Assembly (NCBI RefSeq): GCF_943181405.1
Contig: NZ_CALPBY010000001.1
Coordinates: 186,001 to 250,000 of the forward strand
Reading direction: 5' to 3'
DNA length: 64,000 nucleotides
DNA from: Cellulosimicrobium sp. Marseille-Q4280
GTDB taxonomy: Bacteria > Actinomycetota > Actinomycetes > Actinomycetales > Cellulomonadaceae
Each line of letters begins with the position of its first letter. Position 1 is the stretch's first letter. Below, piece by piece: positions 1 to 9,312 of this stretch. Position numbers and translations under genes: made by a program. The notes under the pieces are model-generated. The model saw only the letters and a list, made by a program, of their open reading frames with translations, ran no database searches and had not been told where the DNA came from.

Positions 1-92
1 TACCGCCAGATCGACCCGACGACGAGCACCGCGAACGTCACGTACGGCAGCACGACCCAGAGCAGGACCTCGCCCGCGCTCACGCCGCTCAT
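1..92 (-). CDS. narI: Respiratory nitrate reductase gamma subunit NarI, N-terminal fragment
   Basis: Only the first 30 codons are inside the window; the gene continues beyond base 1. NarI is the membrane cytochrome b subunit that passes quinol electrons to NarH and NarG. The fragment begins MSGVSAGEVLLWVVLPY and enters a hydrophobic stretch, as expected for the first NarI helix. The ATG at 92 overlaps the narJ stop in an ATGA junction, so it is the last nar gene of the operon narG-narH-narJ-narI. Identity rests on position and the hydrophobic start, since the haem ligands are outside the window. Confidence 0.85.
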   Translation of the reverse strand, partial: MSGVSAGEVLLWVVLPYVTFAVLVVGSIWR

Positions 93-892
93 CGCCGTCC
101 ACCCCGCTCGTCCGTGTCCGTCGGCCCGAACGGCGCGAGCCCCTCGAGCCCGACCATCTCGCTCGGCGGGCCCGCCGTGACGAGCGCCTCGTAGCGGCGC
201 TCGGCCGCCTCGTCGAGCGGCGGCAGCGTGAGGCACACGGCTTCGACGACCCCTGTCCACGGCGCTCCCGTGTCCGCGAGCGCCGCCCGCAGCACCTCGA
301 TCCCGTCGCGGTGCATGCCCAGGAGCCCGGCGGCGATGGTCGCGTCGTCGCCGGTCGTGCGGGCCGAGAACTCGAGCACGGTCGGCAGGTAGTCCGGCAG
401 CTCCGGCCCGCCCGCGGACGTCCGGGCGGCGAGCTCCCAGCCGGCGGCACGGTACGCCTCGACGAACCGGACGAGCGCGATCCCGCGCCTCCGGGTGTCC
501 CCGGCGGCGTAGTACGAGAGGTACATCGAGCACTTGCGCTTGAGGTCGAACGTCGCGACGTAGAGCGCCTGGAGCTCGCGGAGCCCGCGGGGACCGGGTC
601 CGTCCGTCCCGCCCGTGCCCGACGCCGCGTGGTCCAGCAGGTCGCAGAACCCGCCGAGCCGCTCGGCCACCGGGGCCGGCAGCCCGGGCAGGGCGGGCCG
701 GACGGCGGCAGCGGCGGCGAGCACGTCGTCGTCGGGATAGGCGAGCAGGAGCGAGGCGGCCATGTGCGCGGTCCGGCGCTGGGCCGCCGTCGTGGGGACG
801 GGGGCGACCGCCCGGGCGGCGTCGTCGGCGGTCCTGGCGCCGCGGCGTCGGGCCCCTGGGCGCAGGCGGGGCAGCGGGAGGAGCGAGGTCAT
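89..892 (-). CDS. narJ: Nitrate reductase assembly chaperone NarJ
   Basis: 267 aa. NarJ is a cytoplasmic chaperone that helps insert the molybdenum cofactor into NarG and holds NarGH until it docks on NarI; it is not part of the final enzyme. The family-typical segment CSMYLSYYAAGDTRRRG is present (compare YLTYY-x-GDTRKRG in known NarJ), followed by a helical C-terminal region. The ATG at 892 overlaps the narH stop by 4 nt (ATGA) and the narJ stop overlaps narI the same way, which indicates translational coupling. The first 45 residues are Arg/Ala-rich and poorly conserved in appearance; an internal Met (MAASLLLAYPDD) is a possible later start. Confidence 0.93.
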   Translation of the reverse strand: MTSLLPLPRLRPGARRRGARTADDAARAVAPVPTTAAQRRTAHMAASLLLAYPDDDVLAAAAAVRPALPGLPAPVAERLGGFCDLLDHAASGTGGTDGPGPRGLRELQALYVATFDLKRKCSMYLSYYAAGDTRRRGIALVRFVEAYRAAGWELAARTSAGGPELPDYLPTVLEFSARTTGDDATIAAGLLGMHRDGIEVLRAALADTGAPWTGVVEAVCLTLPPLDEAAERRYEALVTAGPPSEMVGLEGLAPFGPTDTDERGGRR

Positions 893-2721
893 CGCACACC
901 GCCCGTGGTGTCCGGGGGTCCGGGACTCGGGGGCTCGCCCGACGACTCCACGCCGCCGGGGGCGTCGTGGCGCGCGTCCTGCCGTCCACCGGGAAGCGTG
1001 CCGGGCGCACCGGGCGGGGTGCCGCCGCCCTGCCCGACCGCCGCCGCGTGACCCGTCTCCATCTCGGGCGGGAACAGCCCGGCGGGACGCCCCCTGCCGT
1101 CCCAGTTGAGCAGGTTCACGCGCGACGTGGTCGACGGCTCGTGCGGCGAGTCCGCCGTCTGGCGGGCCTGGAGCACGTGGAAGTTCTCGACGGCGACGGG
1201 CATCGGCTGCCCGGAGGACGACCCGAACGGTCCACCGCCACCCATGGTCGTCCCGCCGTACCCGCCCATGCCCGGGCCGCCGTCGACGTCGAGCGAGCAC
1301 GCCATCTCGTCGAGCTCGCGCGCGATCTCCGTGTGCGCGGTGGGGATGACGTAGCGCTCCTCGTACTTCGCGATCGCCAGGAGCCGGTACATCTCCTGCA
1401 CCTCGCGTCCCGTCATCCCGACCGCGGTCGCGTTCTCCTCGGGGAACGCGTTGCCGAGGTTGACCTCGCGCATCGACGAGCGCATCGCCGCGAGGCGTCG
1501 CAGCACCTTCTCCACAGGTGCCGTGTCGCCCGCGGTGAACAGCCCGGCGAGGTACTCGAGCGGGATGCGCAGCTGCGAGATCGCGGCGAAGAGCGTGCGC
1601 CCGTCCTCGCCGTCGTTGCCGGACGCCGTGACGGTGTCGACGACAGGGGACAGCGGTGGGATGTACCAGACCATCGGGAGCGTGCGGTACTCGGGGTGCA
1701 GCGGCAGCGCGACCTCGTACTCGGAGATGAGCTTCCAGATCGGCGACGCCTGCGCCGCGGTGATCCAGTCGTCGGGGATGCCCTCGCGACGGGCCGCGGC
1801 GACGACCTCGGGGTCGTGCGGGTCGAGCAGGATCGAGCGCTGCGCGGCGAGCAGGTCGTGCTCGTCCTCGGCGGCCGCGGCGGTCGAGACGCGGTCGGCG
1901 TCGTAGAGCACGAGACCGAGGTAGCGCAGGCGGCCCACGCACGTCTCGGAGCACACCGTCGGCAGCCCCACCTCGAGCCGCGGGTAGCACAGCGTGCACT
2001 TCTCGGCCTTGCCGGTCTTGTGGTTGAAGTAGACCTTCTTGTACGGGCATCCGGTCACGCACATGCGCCAGCCGCGGCACTGGTCCTGGTCGACGAGCAC
2101 GATGCCGTCCTCGGCCCGCTTGTACATCGCGCCGGACGGGCACGACGCCACGCACGCCGGGTTGAGGCAGTGCTCGCAGATGCGCGGCAGGTAGAACATA
2201 AACGTCTTCTCGAGCTCTTCGGCGACGTGCTCGCTCATGTGCTGCAGCACCGGGTCCTGCTGCATGGTCGCCGTGGAGCCCCCGAGGTCGTCGTCCCAGT
2301 TCGCCGACCACGAGATCTGCATGTTCTCGCCCGTGAGCAACGACTTGGGGCGCGCGACGGGTGTGTGCTTGCCCTGCGGCGCCGAGAGGAGCATGTCGTA
2401 CTCGTAGGTCCACGGCTCGTAGTAGTCGTGGATCGACGGCAGCTTCGGGTTGGAGAAGATCGTCGCGAGCTTCTTGAGCCGCCCGCCGGCGCGCAGCTTG
2501 AGCTTCCCGCTCCTCGTGCGGACCCAGCCGCCCTCCCACCTCTCCTGGTCCTGGTACGTCCGCGGGTAGCCCAGCCCCGGGCGCGTCTCGACGTTGTTGA
2601 ACCACACGTACTCCACGCCCGTGCGGTTCGTCCACGCCTGCTTGCACGTCACCGAGCACGTGTGGCACCCGATGCACTTGTCGAGGTTCATGACCATCGA
2701 CATCTGCGCCATGACTCTCAC
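889..2721 (-). CDS. narH: Respiratory nitrate reductase beta subunit NarH
   Basis: 610 aa. NarH is the iron-sulfur electron-transfer subunit between NarI and NarG. The first cluster motif is C16-x2-C19-x2-C22-x3-C26 (CIGCHTCSVTC); later motifs are CEHCLNPACVASCP, CRGWRMCVTGCPYKK (Trp in the place expected for the 3Fe-4S site) and CTLC. The C-terminal roughly 120 residues are Gly/Pro-rich low complexity (MGGYGGTTMGGGG, then GTPPGAPGT), so the protein is longer than many NarH. The start chosen is GTG 2721, preceded by GAGGGGGTG; an ATG at 2712 is the alternative. It lies 85 nt downstream of narG and overlaps narJ by 4 nt. Confidence 0.95.
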   Translation of the reverse strand: MRVMAQMSMVMNLDKCIGCHTCSVTCKQAWTNRTGVEYVWFNNVETRPGLGYPRTYQDQERWEGGWVRTRSGKLKLRAGGRLKKLATIFSNPKLPSIHDYYEPWTYEYDMLLSAPQGKHTPVARPKSLLTGENMQISWSANWDDDLGGSTATMQQDPVLQHMSEHVAEELEKTFMFYLPRICEHCLNPACVASCPSGAMYKRAEDGIVLVDQDQCRGWRMCVTGCPYKKVYFNHKTGKAEKCTLCYPRLEVGLPTVCSETCVGRLRYLGLVLYDADRVSTAAAAEDEHDLLAAQRSILLDPHDPEVVAAARREGIPDDWITAAQASPIWKLISEYEVALPLHPEYRTLPMVWYIPPLSPVVDTVTASGNDGEDGRTLFAAISQLRIPLEYLAGLFTAGDTAPVEKVLRRLAAMRSSMREVNLGNAFPEENATAVGMTGREVQEMYRLLAIAKYEERYVIPTAHTEIARELDEMACSLDVDGGPGMGGYGGTTMGGGGPFGSSSGQPMPVAVENFHVLQARQTADSPHEPSTTSRVNLLNWDGRGRPAGLFPPEMETGHAAAVGQGGGTPPGAPGTLPGGRQDARHDAPGGVESSGEPPSPGPPDTTGGVR

Positions 2722-2806
2722 GCCGTCACCCCCTCGCGCCGGTCGACACGGTCACGTTCCGCTCCGGACTCGTCCCTCGCCCTGCGCGTCACCGTTCCAC
2801 CGACCT

Positions 2807-5800
2807 TCACTGGTACCGGACCTCCTGCGAGCGCCGCCGGATCACCGTCATCTCGTCCCGCTGGTTGCCCGTCGGGCCGAGGTAGTTGAACGCGTACGAC
2901 AGCTGCGCGTACCCGCCCGCGAGATGCGTCGGCTTGAGGAGGATCCGCGTCAGCGAGTTGTGGATGCCGCCGCGCAGCCCCGACGTCTCCGCGAGGGGCA
3001 CGTCGATCGTCCGGTCGGTCGCGTGGTGCATGTAGACCGTGCCCTCGGGCATGCGGTGGCTCACGACCGCGCGTGCCACGACGACGCCGTTGCGGTTGTA
3101 CGCCTCGATCCACTCGTTGTCCGCGACGCCGATCTTCGCCGCGTCGGCGGGGCTCATCCACACGTTCGGCCCGCCGCGCGACAGCGACAGCATGAAGAGG
3201 TTGTCCTGGTACTCCGAGTGGATCGACCACTTGTTGTGCGGGGTGAGGTACCGGACCGCGACCTCGGCGTGCCCGTCCGAGCCCGGGTAGCCCGACGGCG
3301 ACGTGTCGCCCACCACGGGCGAGTCGCCGAACAGGCGGTGCATGTCGAGCGGCGGCCGGAACACCGGCAGGTGCTCGCCCAGCTCGATCATCCAGTCGTG
3401 GTCGAGGTAGAAGTGCTGGCGCCCGGTGAGCGTGTGCCACGGCTTGAGCCGCTCCACGTTGACGACGAACGCCGAGTACCGACGCCCGCCGTGCTCCGAG
3501 CCGGACCACTCGGGAGACGTGACGACCGCCGTCGGGCGCGACTGCACGTCCGGGAACGTGATCCGCACGCCCTCCTCCTCGCGGGCCAGGTCCGCGAGCG
3601 GCGTGCCCGTGCGCTTCTCGAGGTTCTCGAACCCCTGCACCGCGAGCCGGCCGTTCGTCGTCCCGGACAGGGCGAGGATCATCTCGCACGCGTGCGTGTC
3701 CTTGTCGAGGCGCGGGCGCCCGGCGGCCGGTCCGTCCTGGACGACGCCGTTGCTCCGGCCCAGGCGGCGCACCTCCTCGTCCGGCATGAACGCGACGCCC
3801 TTCGTCGCCATCCCGGCGGTGTCAGTGAGCGGTCCGAGCGCCGCCATGCGCGCCGCGAACGCGGGGTAGTCGCGCTCCACGACGACGAGCTTCGGCATGG
3901 TGCGGCCGGGCACGAGCTCGCGCTCCGTCATCGGGGCGCCGGAGTCGGGGAGCGCGCCGTGCGGCACCGCCATCTCGTCGGGGGTGTCGTGCTGCAGCGG
4001 CACGGCGACGAGGTCCTCGCGCACCCCGAGGTGCGTCACCGCCATCTCGGAGACCTTCGCCGCGATCGTGTGGAACGTCGCGAAGTCCGTGCGCGTCTGC
4101 CACGGCGGGTCGACCGCCGGGTTGAACGAGTGCACGAACGGGTGCATGTCCGTCGACGACAGGTCGTGCTTCTCGTACCAGGTCGCGGCCGGCAGCACGA
4201 CGTCGCTGAACAGCGTCGTCGACGTCATGCGGAAGTCCATCGTCACGAGCAGGTCGAGCTTGCCCTGCGGCGCCTCGTCGCGCCACGTCATGGTCTGCGG
4301 CCGCCGGTCGGGCCCCGACTCCGACGCGTTCACCGCCGCGTCCGTGCCCAGCAGGTGCTTGAGGAAGTACTCGTTGCCCTTGCCCGACGACCCGAGGATG
4401 TTCGCGCGCCACACCGTCACGACGCGCGGGAAGTTCTCCGACGCGTCCGGGTCCTCGCACGCGAACCGCAGGTTCCCCGACCTCAGCTCGTCGACGACGT
4501 GCTGCGCGGGCTCCTTGCCCGCCGCGCGCGCCTCGTCCACCAGGTCGAGCGGGTTGCGGTCGAACGTCGGGTAGCTCGGCATCCACCCGCGCTGCGCCGA
4601 CTCGACGAGCGTGTCGGCCGTCGTGCGCCCGGCGAACTGCCCCTGCGCGAGCGGCGACGCCAGGGCGTCCGCCGGCAGCCCGTCGTAGCGCCACTGGTCC
4701 GTCGCGAGGTACCAGAACGCCGTCCCGATCATCTGCCGCGGCGGGCGCACCCAGTCCAGCCCGCCCGCGTACTGCGCCCAGCCCGTGACCGGGCGGCACT
4801 TCTCCTGCCCCACGTAGTGCGCCCAGCCGCCGCCGTTCACGCCCTGGCAGCCCGTGAGCGTCGTCAGCGCCAGCATCGCGCGGTAGATCGTGTCCGAGTG
4901 GAACCAGTGGTTCGCGCCCGCGCCCATGATGATCATCGAGCGCCCGCCCGAGTCGAGCGCGTTCTGCGCGAACTCCCGGCCGATGCGCTCCGCGGCCGGC
5001 GCGGGCACCCCCGTGAACTGCTCCTGCCACGCCGGCGTGCCCGGCGTCGAGGGGTCGTCGTAGCCCGTCGGCCACTCGCCCGGCAGGCCGAGCTCCGGCC
5101 GGTCGACGCCGTACTGCGCGAGCATGAGGTCCAGGACCGTCGTCACCACGTGGTCCCCGACGCGGCGCACCGGGACACCGCGCACGACGACGCCGGAGCC
5201 GCCCGTGTGGGCGGAGGCGTCGTCGCCCGGCGTCGGGTCGAGGTCGAACCGCGGGAGCGCGACCTGGACCGTCTCGTAGGTGTCCGGGGCGCTGTGGCCG
5301 GGTCCGGCGGGGGCGGGGGCGGGCGGCGTCGGGGCTCGGGCTACCCTCCGCGCCGCTCGTCCCTCGCGTCGCTCCCGCCAGGCCCGCCACGCCCTTCGCC
5401 TCCGACGCCGCCCCCGTCCCCGCCTCCGCGGCCGTCTCGCCTTCGTGCGCTGCCGAGGTAGTACCGCGGTCCGCTGAGGTAGTACCGCGGTCTGGCGAGG
5501 TAGTACCGCCGTCGGTCGAGCCGCGGGTCGGGGCGCCGCCCGGGGCGCCGAAGAAGGCGCCGTGCGGGTCGGCGACGGAGAGGAGCGGGTCGATGTCGCC
5601 CAGGTCGAGGTTCCAGCGGCCCGCGTCGGCGTCGCCGTAGCGGTGGCCGAGGGAGCCGTTCGGGATCCGGGGCGTGCCGTCGGCGTCGAGGACCACCGTC
5701 TTGAACGCCGCGTTCGCGGGCGGGGAGCCGTCGGGCGCGGGCGCAGCGGCGGCCGCGGCGAGCATCTGGTCGGGCAGGTCCGCGGCGGTGAGGAACTTGG

Positions 5801-6893
5801 CCGGGAGGTACGTGCCGTCGTCGCGCTGCTCGAGGCGCACGAGGTGCGGGAGGTCCGTGAAGCGGGCGCCGTACTGCGCGAACTCGGGCGTGCGGCGTCG
5901 GGCGTAGTGCTCGGTGAGGATCACGTGGCCCATGGCCTGGGCGACGGCGCCGTCCGTGCCCGGCTGCGGGGCGAGCCACTCGTCGGCGAACTTCGTGTTG
6001 TCCGCGTAGTCCGGCGAGACGACCACGACCTTCTGGCCGCGGTAGCGCGCCTCGGCCATGAAGTGGGCGTCGGGCGTGCGGGTCACGGGGACGTTCGAGC
6101 CCCACATGATGCAGTAGGTCGAGTTCCACCAGTCGGCGGACTCCGGGACGTCGGTCTGGTCGCCGAAGACCTGGGGCGACGCGACCGGGAGGTCGGCGTA
6201 CCAGTCGTAGAACGAGAGCATCGTGCCGCCGAGCATCTGCACGAACCGCGCGCCGACGCCGTGCGACACCATCGACATCGCGGGGATCGGGGAGAACCCG
6301 GCGACGCGGTCGGGGCCCCACCGCTTGATCGTGTGCACGTGCGCCGCCGCGACGATCTCCGCCGCCTCGTCCCACGACGCGCGCACGAGCCCGCCCTTGC
6401 CGCGCGCCGCCTTGTAGGCGCGCGAGGCGTCCGGGTCGGACGTGAGGAACTCCCACGCGAGCACCGGGTCGCCCCCGACGGTCGCCTTCGCCCGCCGGTA
6501 CAGGTCGAGCAGGACGCCGCGCACGTACGGGTAGCGGACCCGTGTGGGGGAGTAGGTGTACCAGGAGAACGCGGCGCCGCGCGGGCACCCCCGTGGCTCG
6601 TACTCCGGCGAGTCCGGGCCCACCGAGGGGTAGTCCGTCTGCTGCGTCTCCCACGTGATGATGCCGTCCTTGACGTACACCTTCCACGAGCACGACCCCG
6701 TGCAGTTCACGCCGTGCGTCGAGCGCACGACCTTGTCGTGCGACCACCGGTCCCGGTAGAAGACGTCGCCCTCGCGACCGCCGCGCAGGAAGACGTGACG
6801 GAGGTCGGCGGACACCTCGCCGCGGCGCAGGTGCTTGCCCAGGCGGAGCAGCGCGTCCTCGACGGCGTTGTCGGGCACGGTGGACTGCGACAT
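2807..6893 (-). CDS. narG: Respiratory nitrate reductase alpha subunit NarG, reading frame interrupted near 5300-5330
   Basis: NarG is the catalytic molybdo-bis-MGD subunit reducing nitrate to nitrite. The N-terminal half (from ATG 6893, SD CAGGAGG) shows the FS0 ligands H60, C64, C68 (HGVNCTGSC) and C103 (GCPRG), and the WGSNVPVTRTPD segment with the Mo-ligand Asp region. The C-terminal half (to 2807) contains QGVNGGGWAHYVGQEK and the usual NarG tail. The halves lie in different frames: one base too many (or two too few) occurs in a run of G-tracts at about 5306-5330. Just before it is an 80-residue low-complexity insert holding three 21-bp repeats translated as GTTSPDR, GTTSADR and GTTSAAH. 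Corrected length would be about 1,360 aa, over 100 longer than usual. This is either a sequencing or assembly error in the G-tract, or a real inactivation. Confidence 0.9.
5455..5517 (+). repeat. Three 21-bp GAGGTAGTAC repeats inside narG
   Basis: GAGGTAGTAC starts at 5455, 5476 and 5497, a strict 21-bp period. Each unit keeps the odd palindrome GGTA-G-TACC. Because 21 is a multiple of three the array stays in frame in narG, where it is read antisense as a heptapeptide repeat. The same unit forms arrays at 50786 and 54907. The narG frameshift lies 130-190 bp further downstream in the gene. Confidence 0.9.
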
Positions 6894-6950
6894 GCGGCCT
6901 CCTGGGCGAGCAGGGTGGGCGTGGTCGGTCGTCGTCCACTATGCCGAGGA

Positions 6951-6989
6951 ACGTCGGGGACCGCGCGGCGAGCGCGCGGTCCCCGACGT
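6951..6989 (-). terminator. 17-bp perfect hairpin between the DUF1080 gene and narG
   Basis: Arms 6951-6967 and 6973-6989 are perfectly complementary (ACGTCGGGGACCGCGCG and its complement) around a 5-nt loop. It lies 20 nt past the stop of the DUF1080 gene and about 60 nt before the narG start, so it probably ends transcription of the former. There is no U-tract, which is usual in high-GC actinobacteria. A weak CATAGT -10 for narG can be proposed at 6938-6943. Confidence 0.7.
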
Positions 6990-7007
6990 GCCGGCTCCTG
7001 CGGGTGG

Positions 7008-8108
7008 TCAGCCGCAGTCGGCCGCCGCGAACGGGGTCTCGACGACGACCGGTTCGCCGTCGTCCCCGACGACGGTGAGGGACACGGAGCCCGCCGCGAC
7101 CGACGCCGCCCGGGTGCTGAACGACTGGTAGGCGCTGCGCTGCGGCGCGACGTCCGTGAACGTGCGCTCCCCGGTGGGCGTCGCGAGGGTCACGTCGACC
7201 GGGGTGTCCCCGACGTTCTCCGCGCGGACGGCGACGTACGCCGTCCCGGCGAGGCAGCGGACGTCGGCCTGCGTCGTCACGGGCGGCAGCTCGCGCACCC
7301 GGATGTCGCGGTACGACACCACGTCCGGCGCGGAGCCGTGCGCCTGCACCCCCACGTACCCGACCAGGCCGCGGCTGCTCGAGTCCGGGTCGAGCGGCCG
7401 GCCCGGGAAGGGGACGCCGGGCAGGTTCTCGTACTCGTTGATCACGACGCCGTTGCGGATCACCGTGTAGTGCTGCCCGACGACGCGCACCTCCAGCTCG
7501 TTCCACGTCCCCTTGGGCGTGGGCATGGCCCGGTCGAGCCCGATGTCGGCGAAGCCGTAGATCGACCCCGTCTTGCGCGGGTCGTTCGACCCGCCCTCGG
7601 GCGAGTCGTTCACCTGGATCTCGTGGCCGCAGTTCACCGCGATCCACGACAGGTTGCCGGTCTCGCTCCCGTTGAAGGTCGTCGGGCAGCCTTCGACGGG
7701 CCCGTCCAGGGCGGGGAAGCGGACCTGCACGCCGCTGTTCCCGCGCAGGTCGCCCGGGGCGTCGTCGCGGAACTCGAGCGTCAGGGAGAAATCGCCGTAC
7801 TGGCGGACCGGGTACCAGAGCGTGCCGAAACCGCCGTCCTCGCCGACCCGGCTGCGGATCGTGCCGTCGTCGAGCAGGTCGAACCCGCCGTCGCCGGCGT
7901 ACTCCCACGCGTCGAACGACTCCTGCGTCCCGTCGAAGATCACCTCGTAGCCGTCGTCGGCAGCCTGGGGGGTGACGACCGGGGCGGCGGAGGCAGGCGT
8001 CGCGAGGGCGAACGCCACGACGACCGCGGTGCCGCCGGCGAGCCGGGCAGCGTGCCCGGTTCCCCACCGGGGCGCGCGGCGGGAGGTCACGGACCGGGAG
8101 GTGCTCAT
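7008..8108 (-). CDS. Secreted DUF1080 (3-keto-disaccharide hydrolase-type) protein
   Basis: 366 aa. Residues 1-42 form a signal peptide with basic start, hydrophobic core and ATPASAAP cleavage region. Residues 50-245 resemble the DUF1080/concanavalin-like glycan-binding fold (EVIFDGTQESFDAW, then NSGVQVRFP, EIQVNDSPEGG, WNELEVRVVGQHYTVIRNG). The C-terminal 90 residues form a separate beta-rich domain with two Cys. DUF1080 members include 3-keto-glucoside hydrolases and carbohydrate-binding proteins, so a secreted role on sugars is likely but substrate is unknown. The start is fixed by GAAGGAG before ATG 8108. It is monocistronic, with a strong hairpin downstream. Confidence 0.85.
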   Translation of the reverse strand: MSTSRSVTSRRAPRWGTGHAARLAGGTAVVVAFALATPASAAPVVTPQAADDGYEVIFDGTQESFDAWEYAGDGGFDLLDDGTIRSRVGEDGGFGTLWYPVRQYGDFSLTLEFRDDAPGDLRGNSGVQVRFPALDGPVEGCPTTFNGSETGNLSWIAVNCGHEIQVNDSPEGGSNDPRKTGSIYGFADIGLDRAMPTPKGTWNELEVRVVGQHYTVIRNGVVINEYENLPGVPFPGRPLDPDSSSRGLVGYVGVQAHGSAPDVVSYRDIRVRELPPVTTQADVRCLAGTAYVAVRAENVGDTPVDVTLATPTGERTFTDVAPQRSAYQSFSTRAASVAAGSVSLTVVGDDGEPVVVETPFAAADCG

Positions 8109-8237
8109 CGGAACTCCTTCGTTCGGCGGGCCACGAGGGAGCGGCGCCGGTGCCGTCATCCCTCCACCCACCCTAGGCACGTGCCCCGTGGTCTCGCGCG
8201 ACGGCTGCGCCGGCTCCGGCGTCGGTACCGTGCCCCC

Positions 8238-8753
8238 ATGAGCGAGCACCCGCGACAGCCCTCCGTCGACGTCCACGTCGTCGTCGTCACCGTGTCCGAC
8301 CGCTGTGCGCGCGGTGAGGCCGAGGACCGGTCCGGCCCGCTCCTGGTCGGGCTCCTCGCGGACGCGGGGTACCGCCGCGTCGGCACCGACCTCGTGCCCG
8401 ACGGCGCCGCGTCGGTCCGCGACGCCGTCGCCCGGGCCGTCGCCTCCGGGGCGCGCGTCGTGCTGACGACGGGCGGGACCGGCGTCGGGCCACGCGACCT
8501 GACGCCCGAGGGGACGCGCCTGGTCGTGGACCAGGAGGTCCCCGGCATCGCCGAGGAGCTGCGTCGGCGCGGCGCCGCGCACGTGGCCGCCGCGGTGCTG
8601 TCGCGCGGGATCGCCGGGACCTCCCCGGGACCGGACGGTCGCGTGCTCGTCGTCAACCTGCCCGGTTCGACGGGCGGGGTGCGCGACGGCTGGGCCGTTC
8701 TCGAGCCGCTCGTGCCGCACGTGCTGTCGCAGCTCGGCGGCGGCGACCACTGA
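8238..8753 (+). CDS. mogA: Molybdopterin adenylyltransferase, MogA/MoaB family
   Basis: 171 aa. It adenylates molybdopterin before molybdate insertion by MoeA; cytoplasmic. The N-terminal VVVVTVSDRCARGEAEDRSG and the signature TTGGTGVGPRDLTPEGT are characteristic, as is NLPGSTGGVRDGW near the end. A TACCGT box at 8226-8231 ends 6 nt before ATG 8238, so the mRNA is probably leaderless and the start is well supported. It converges on moaD with 35 bp between stops. Its position beside narGHJI and other cofactor genes fits supply of cofactor to NarG. Confidence 0.92.
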   Translation: MSEHPRQPSVDVHVVVVTVSDRCARGEAEDRSGPLLVGLLADAGYRRVGTDLVPDGAASVRDAVARAVASGARVVLTTGGTGVGPRDLTPEGTRLVVDQEVPGIAEELRRRGAAHVAAAVLSRGIAGTSPGPDGRVLVVNLPGSTGGVRDGWAVLEPLVPHVLSQLGGGDH

Positions 8754-8788
8754 CCTCGCGGTCGCAGGTCCGCGCCGAACTCCGGGCG

Positions 8789-9025
8789 TCAGCCCCCGGC
8801 GAAGGGTGGCAGGACGTCGACGAGCTCGTCGGCGCTCACGGGTGCGGCGTCGTCGGACGCGCGGACGCCGCCCACGAGCAGCGAGCAGCGCGGCAGGACG
8901 TCGGCCAGGGCCGGGTGCCGCGAGACGAGCGCCGCGTGCAGCGCGCCGACGGTCGTCGCGACGACGGTCTCCGACTCGACCCCCGCGGCCTCGCGGGCAC
9001 CGGCGAAGTACCGGACGGTCGCCAC
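8789..9025 (-). CDS. moaD: Molybdopterin synthase sulfur-carrier subunit MoaD
   Basis: 78 aa, ubiquitin-like. The C-terminus is DVLPPFAGG, ending in the Gly-Gly that is thiocarboxylated and inserted into the MoaE active site. The N-terminal VATVRYFAGAREAAG matches the family. The GTG at 9025 is 2 nt past the upstream stop and has GGAGG about 9 nt ahead. It is the last gene of the minus-strand run moaC-mobA-DUF6457-moaD. No moaE is visible in the window. Confidence 0.92.
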   Translation of the reverse strand: MATVRYFAGAREAAGVESETVVATTVGALHAALVSRHPALADVLPRCSLLVGGVRASDDAAPVSADELVDVLPPFAGG

Positions 9026-9027
9026 GG

Positions 9028-9312
9028 TCAGGCCTCCGGCGTCTCGGTGCCGGGCAGCTCGGGCTCCACGGTCCAGGCGAGAGCGAGCTCGGTGGCGCGA
9101 GCCAGCACGTCCTCGATCGGGTGGTCGGCCCCCTCGCCCGCGGCCATCCCGGCGACGTACCCCGCGATGAACGTCGTGAGCGGGGCCGCAGGACGCTCGA
9201 CGCCGTGGGCCGCGTCGCGCGCGAGGTCGAGGACGGCCCCGATGTCGACGACCTCGGGGTCGAGGTCGTACTCGTCGACGAGGGCGTCCACCCAGCGCTC
9301 GAGGTTGGTCAT
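9028..9312 (-). CDS. DUF6457-type small protein linked to molybdenum-cofactor genes
   Basis: 94 aa, predicted soluble and helical, starting MTNLERWVDALVDEYDLDPEVVD. Small acidic proteins of this form are commonly found between mobA and moaD in actinobacteria (DUF6457); no biochemical function is established that I know of. ATG 9312 has AGGAGG upstream and overlaps the mobA stop by 4 nt, so it is translationally coupled to mobA. A role in cofactor synthesis is inferred only from context. Confidence 0.75.
   Translation of the reverse strand: MTNLERWVDALVDEYDLDPEVVDIGAVLDLARDAAHGVERPAAPLTTFIAGYVAGMAAGEGADHPIEDVLARATELALAWTVEPELPGTETPEA

Noticed and set aside
3822-5300. Continuation of the NarG N-terminal frame past the frameshift
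   Set aside because: After about 5300 this frame turns Arg/Pro-rich while the homologous NarG sequence continues in another frame.
5300-5335. Programmed frameshifting in narG
   Set aside because: The site is a simple G-tract without a slippery heptamer and pseudoknot pattern I could support; a sequence error or mutation is simpler.
2594-5461. Long plus-strand frame opposite narG and narH
   Set aside because: Arg-rich composition typical of an antisense shadow, with no domain; the nar genes on the other strand are unambiguous.
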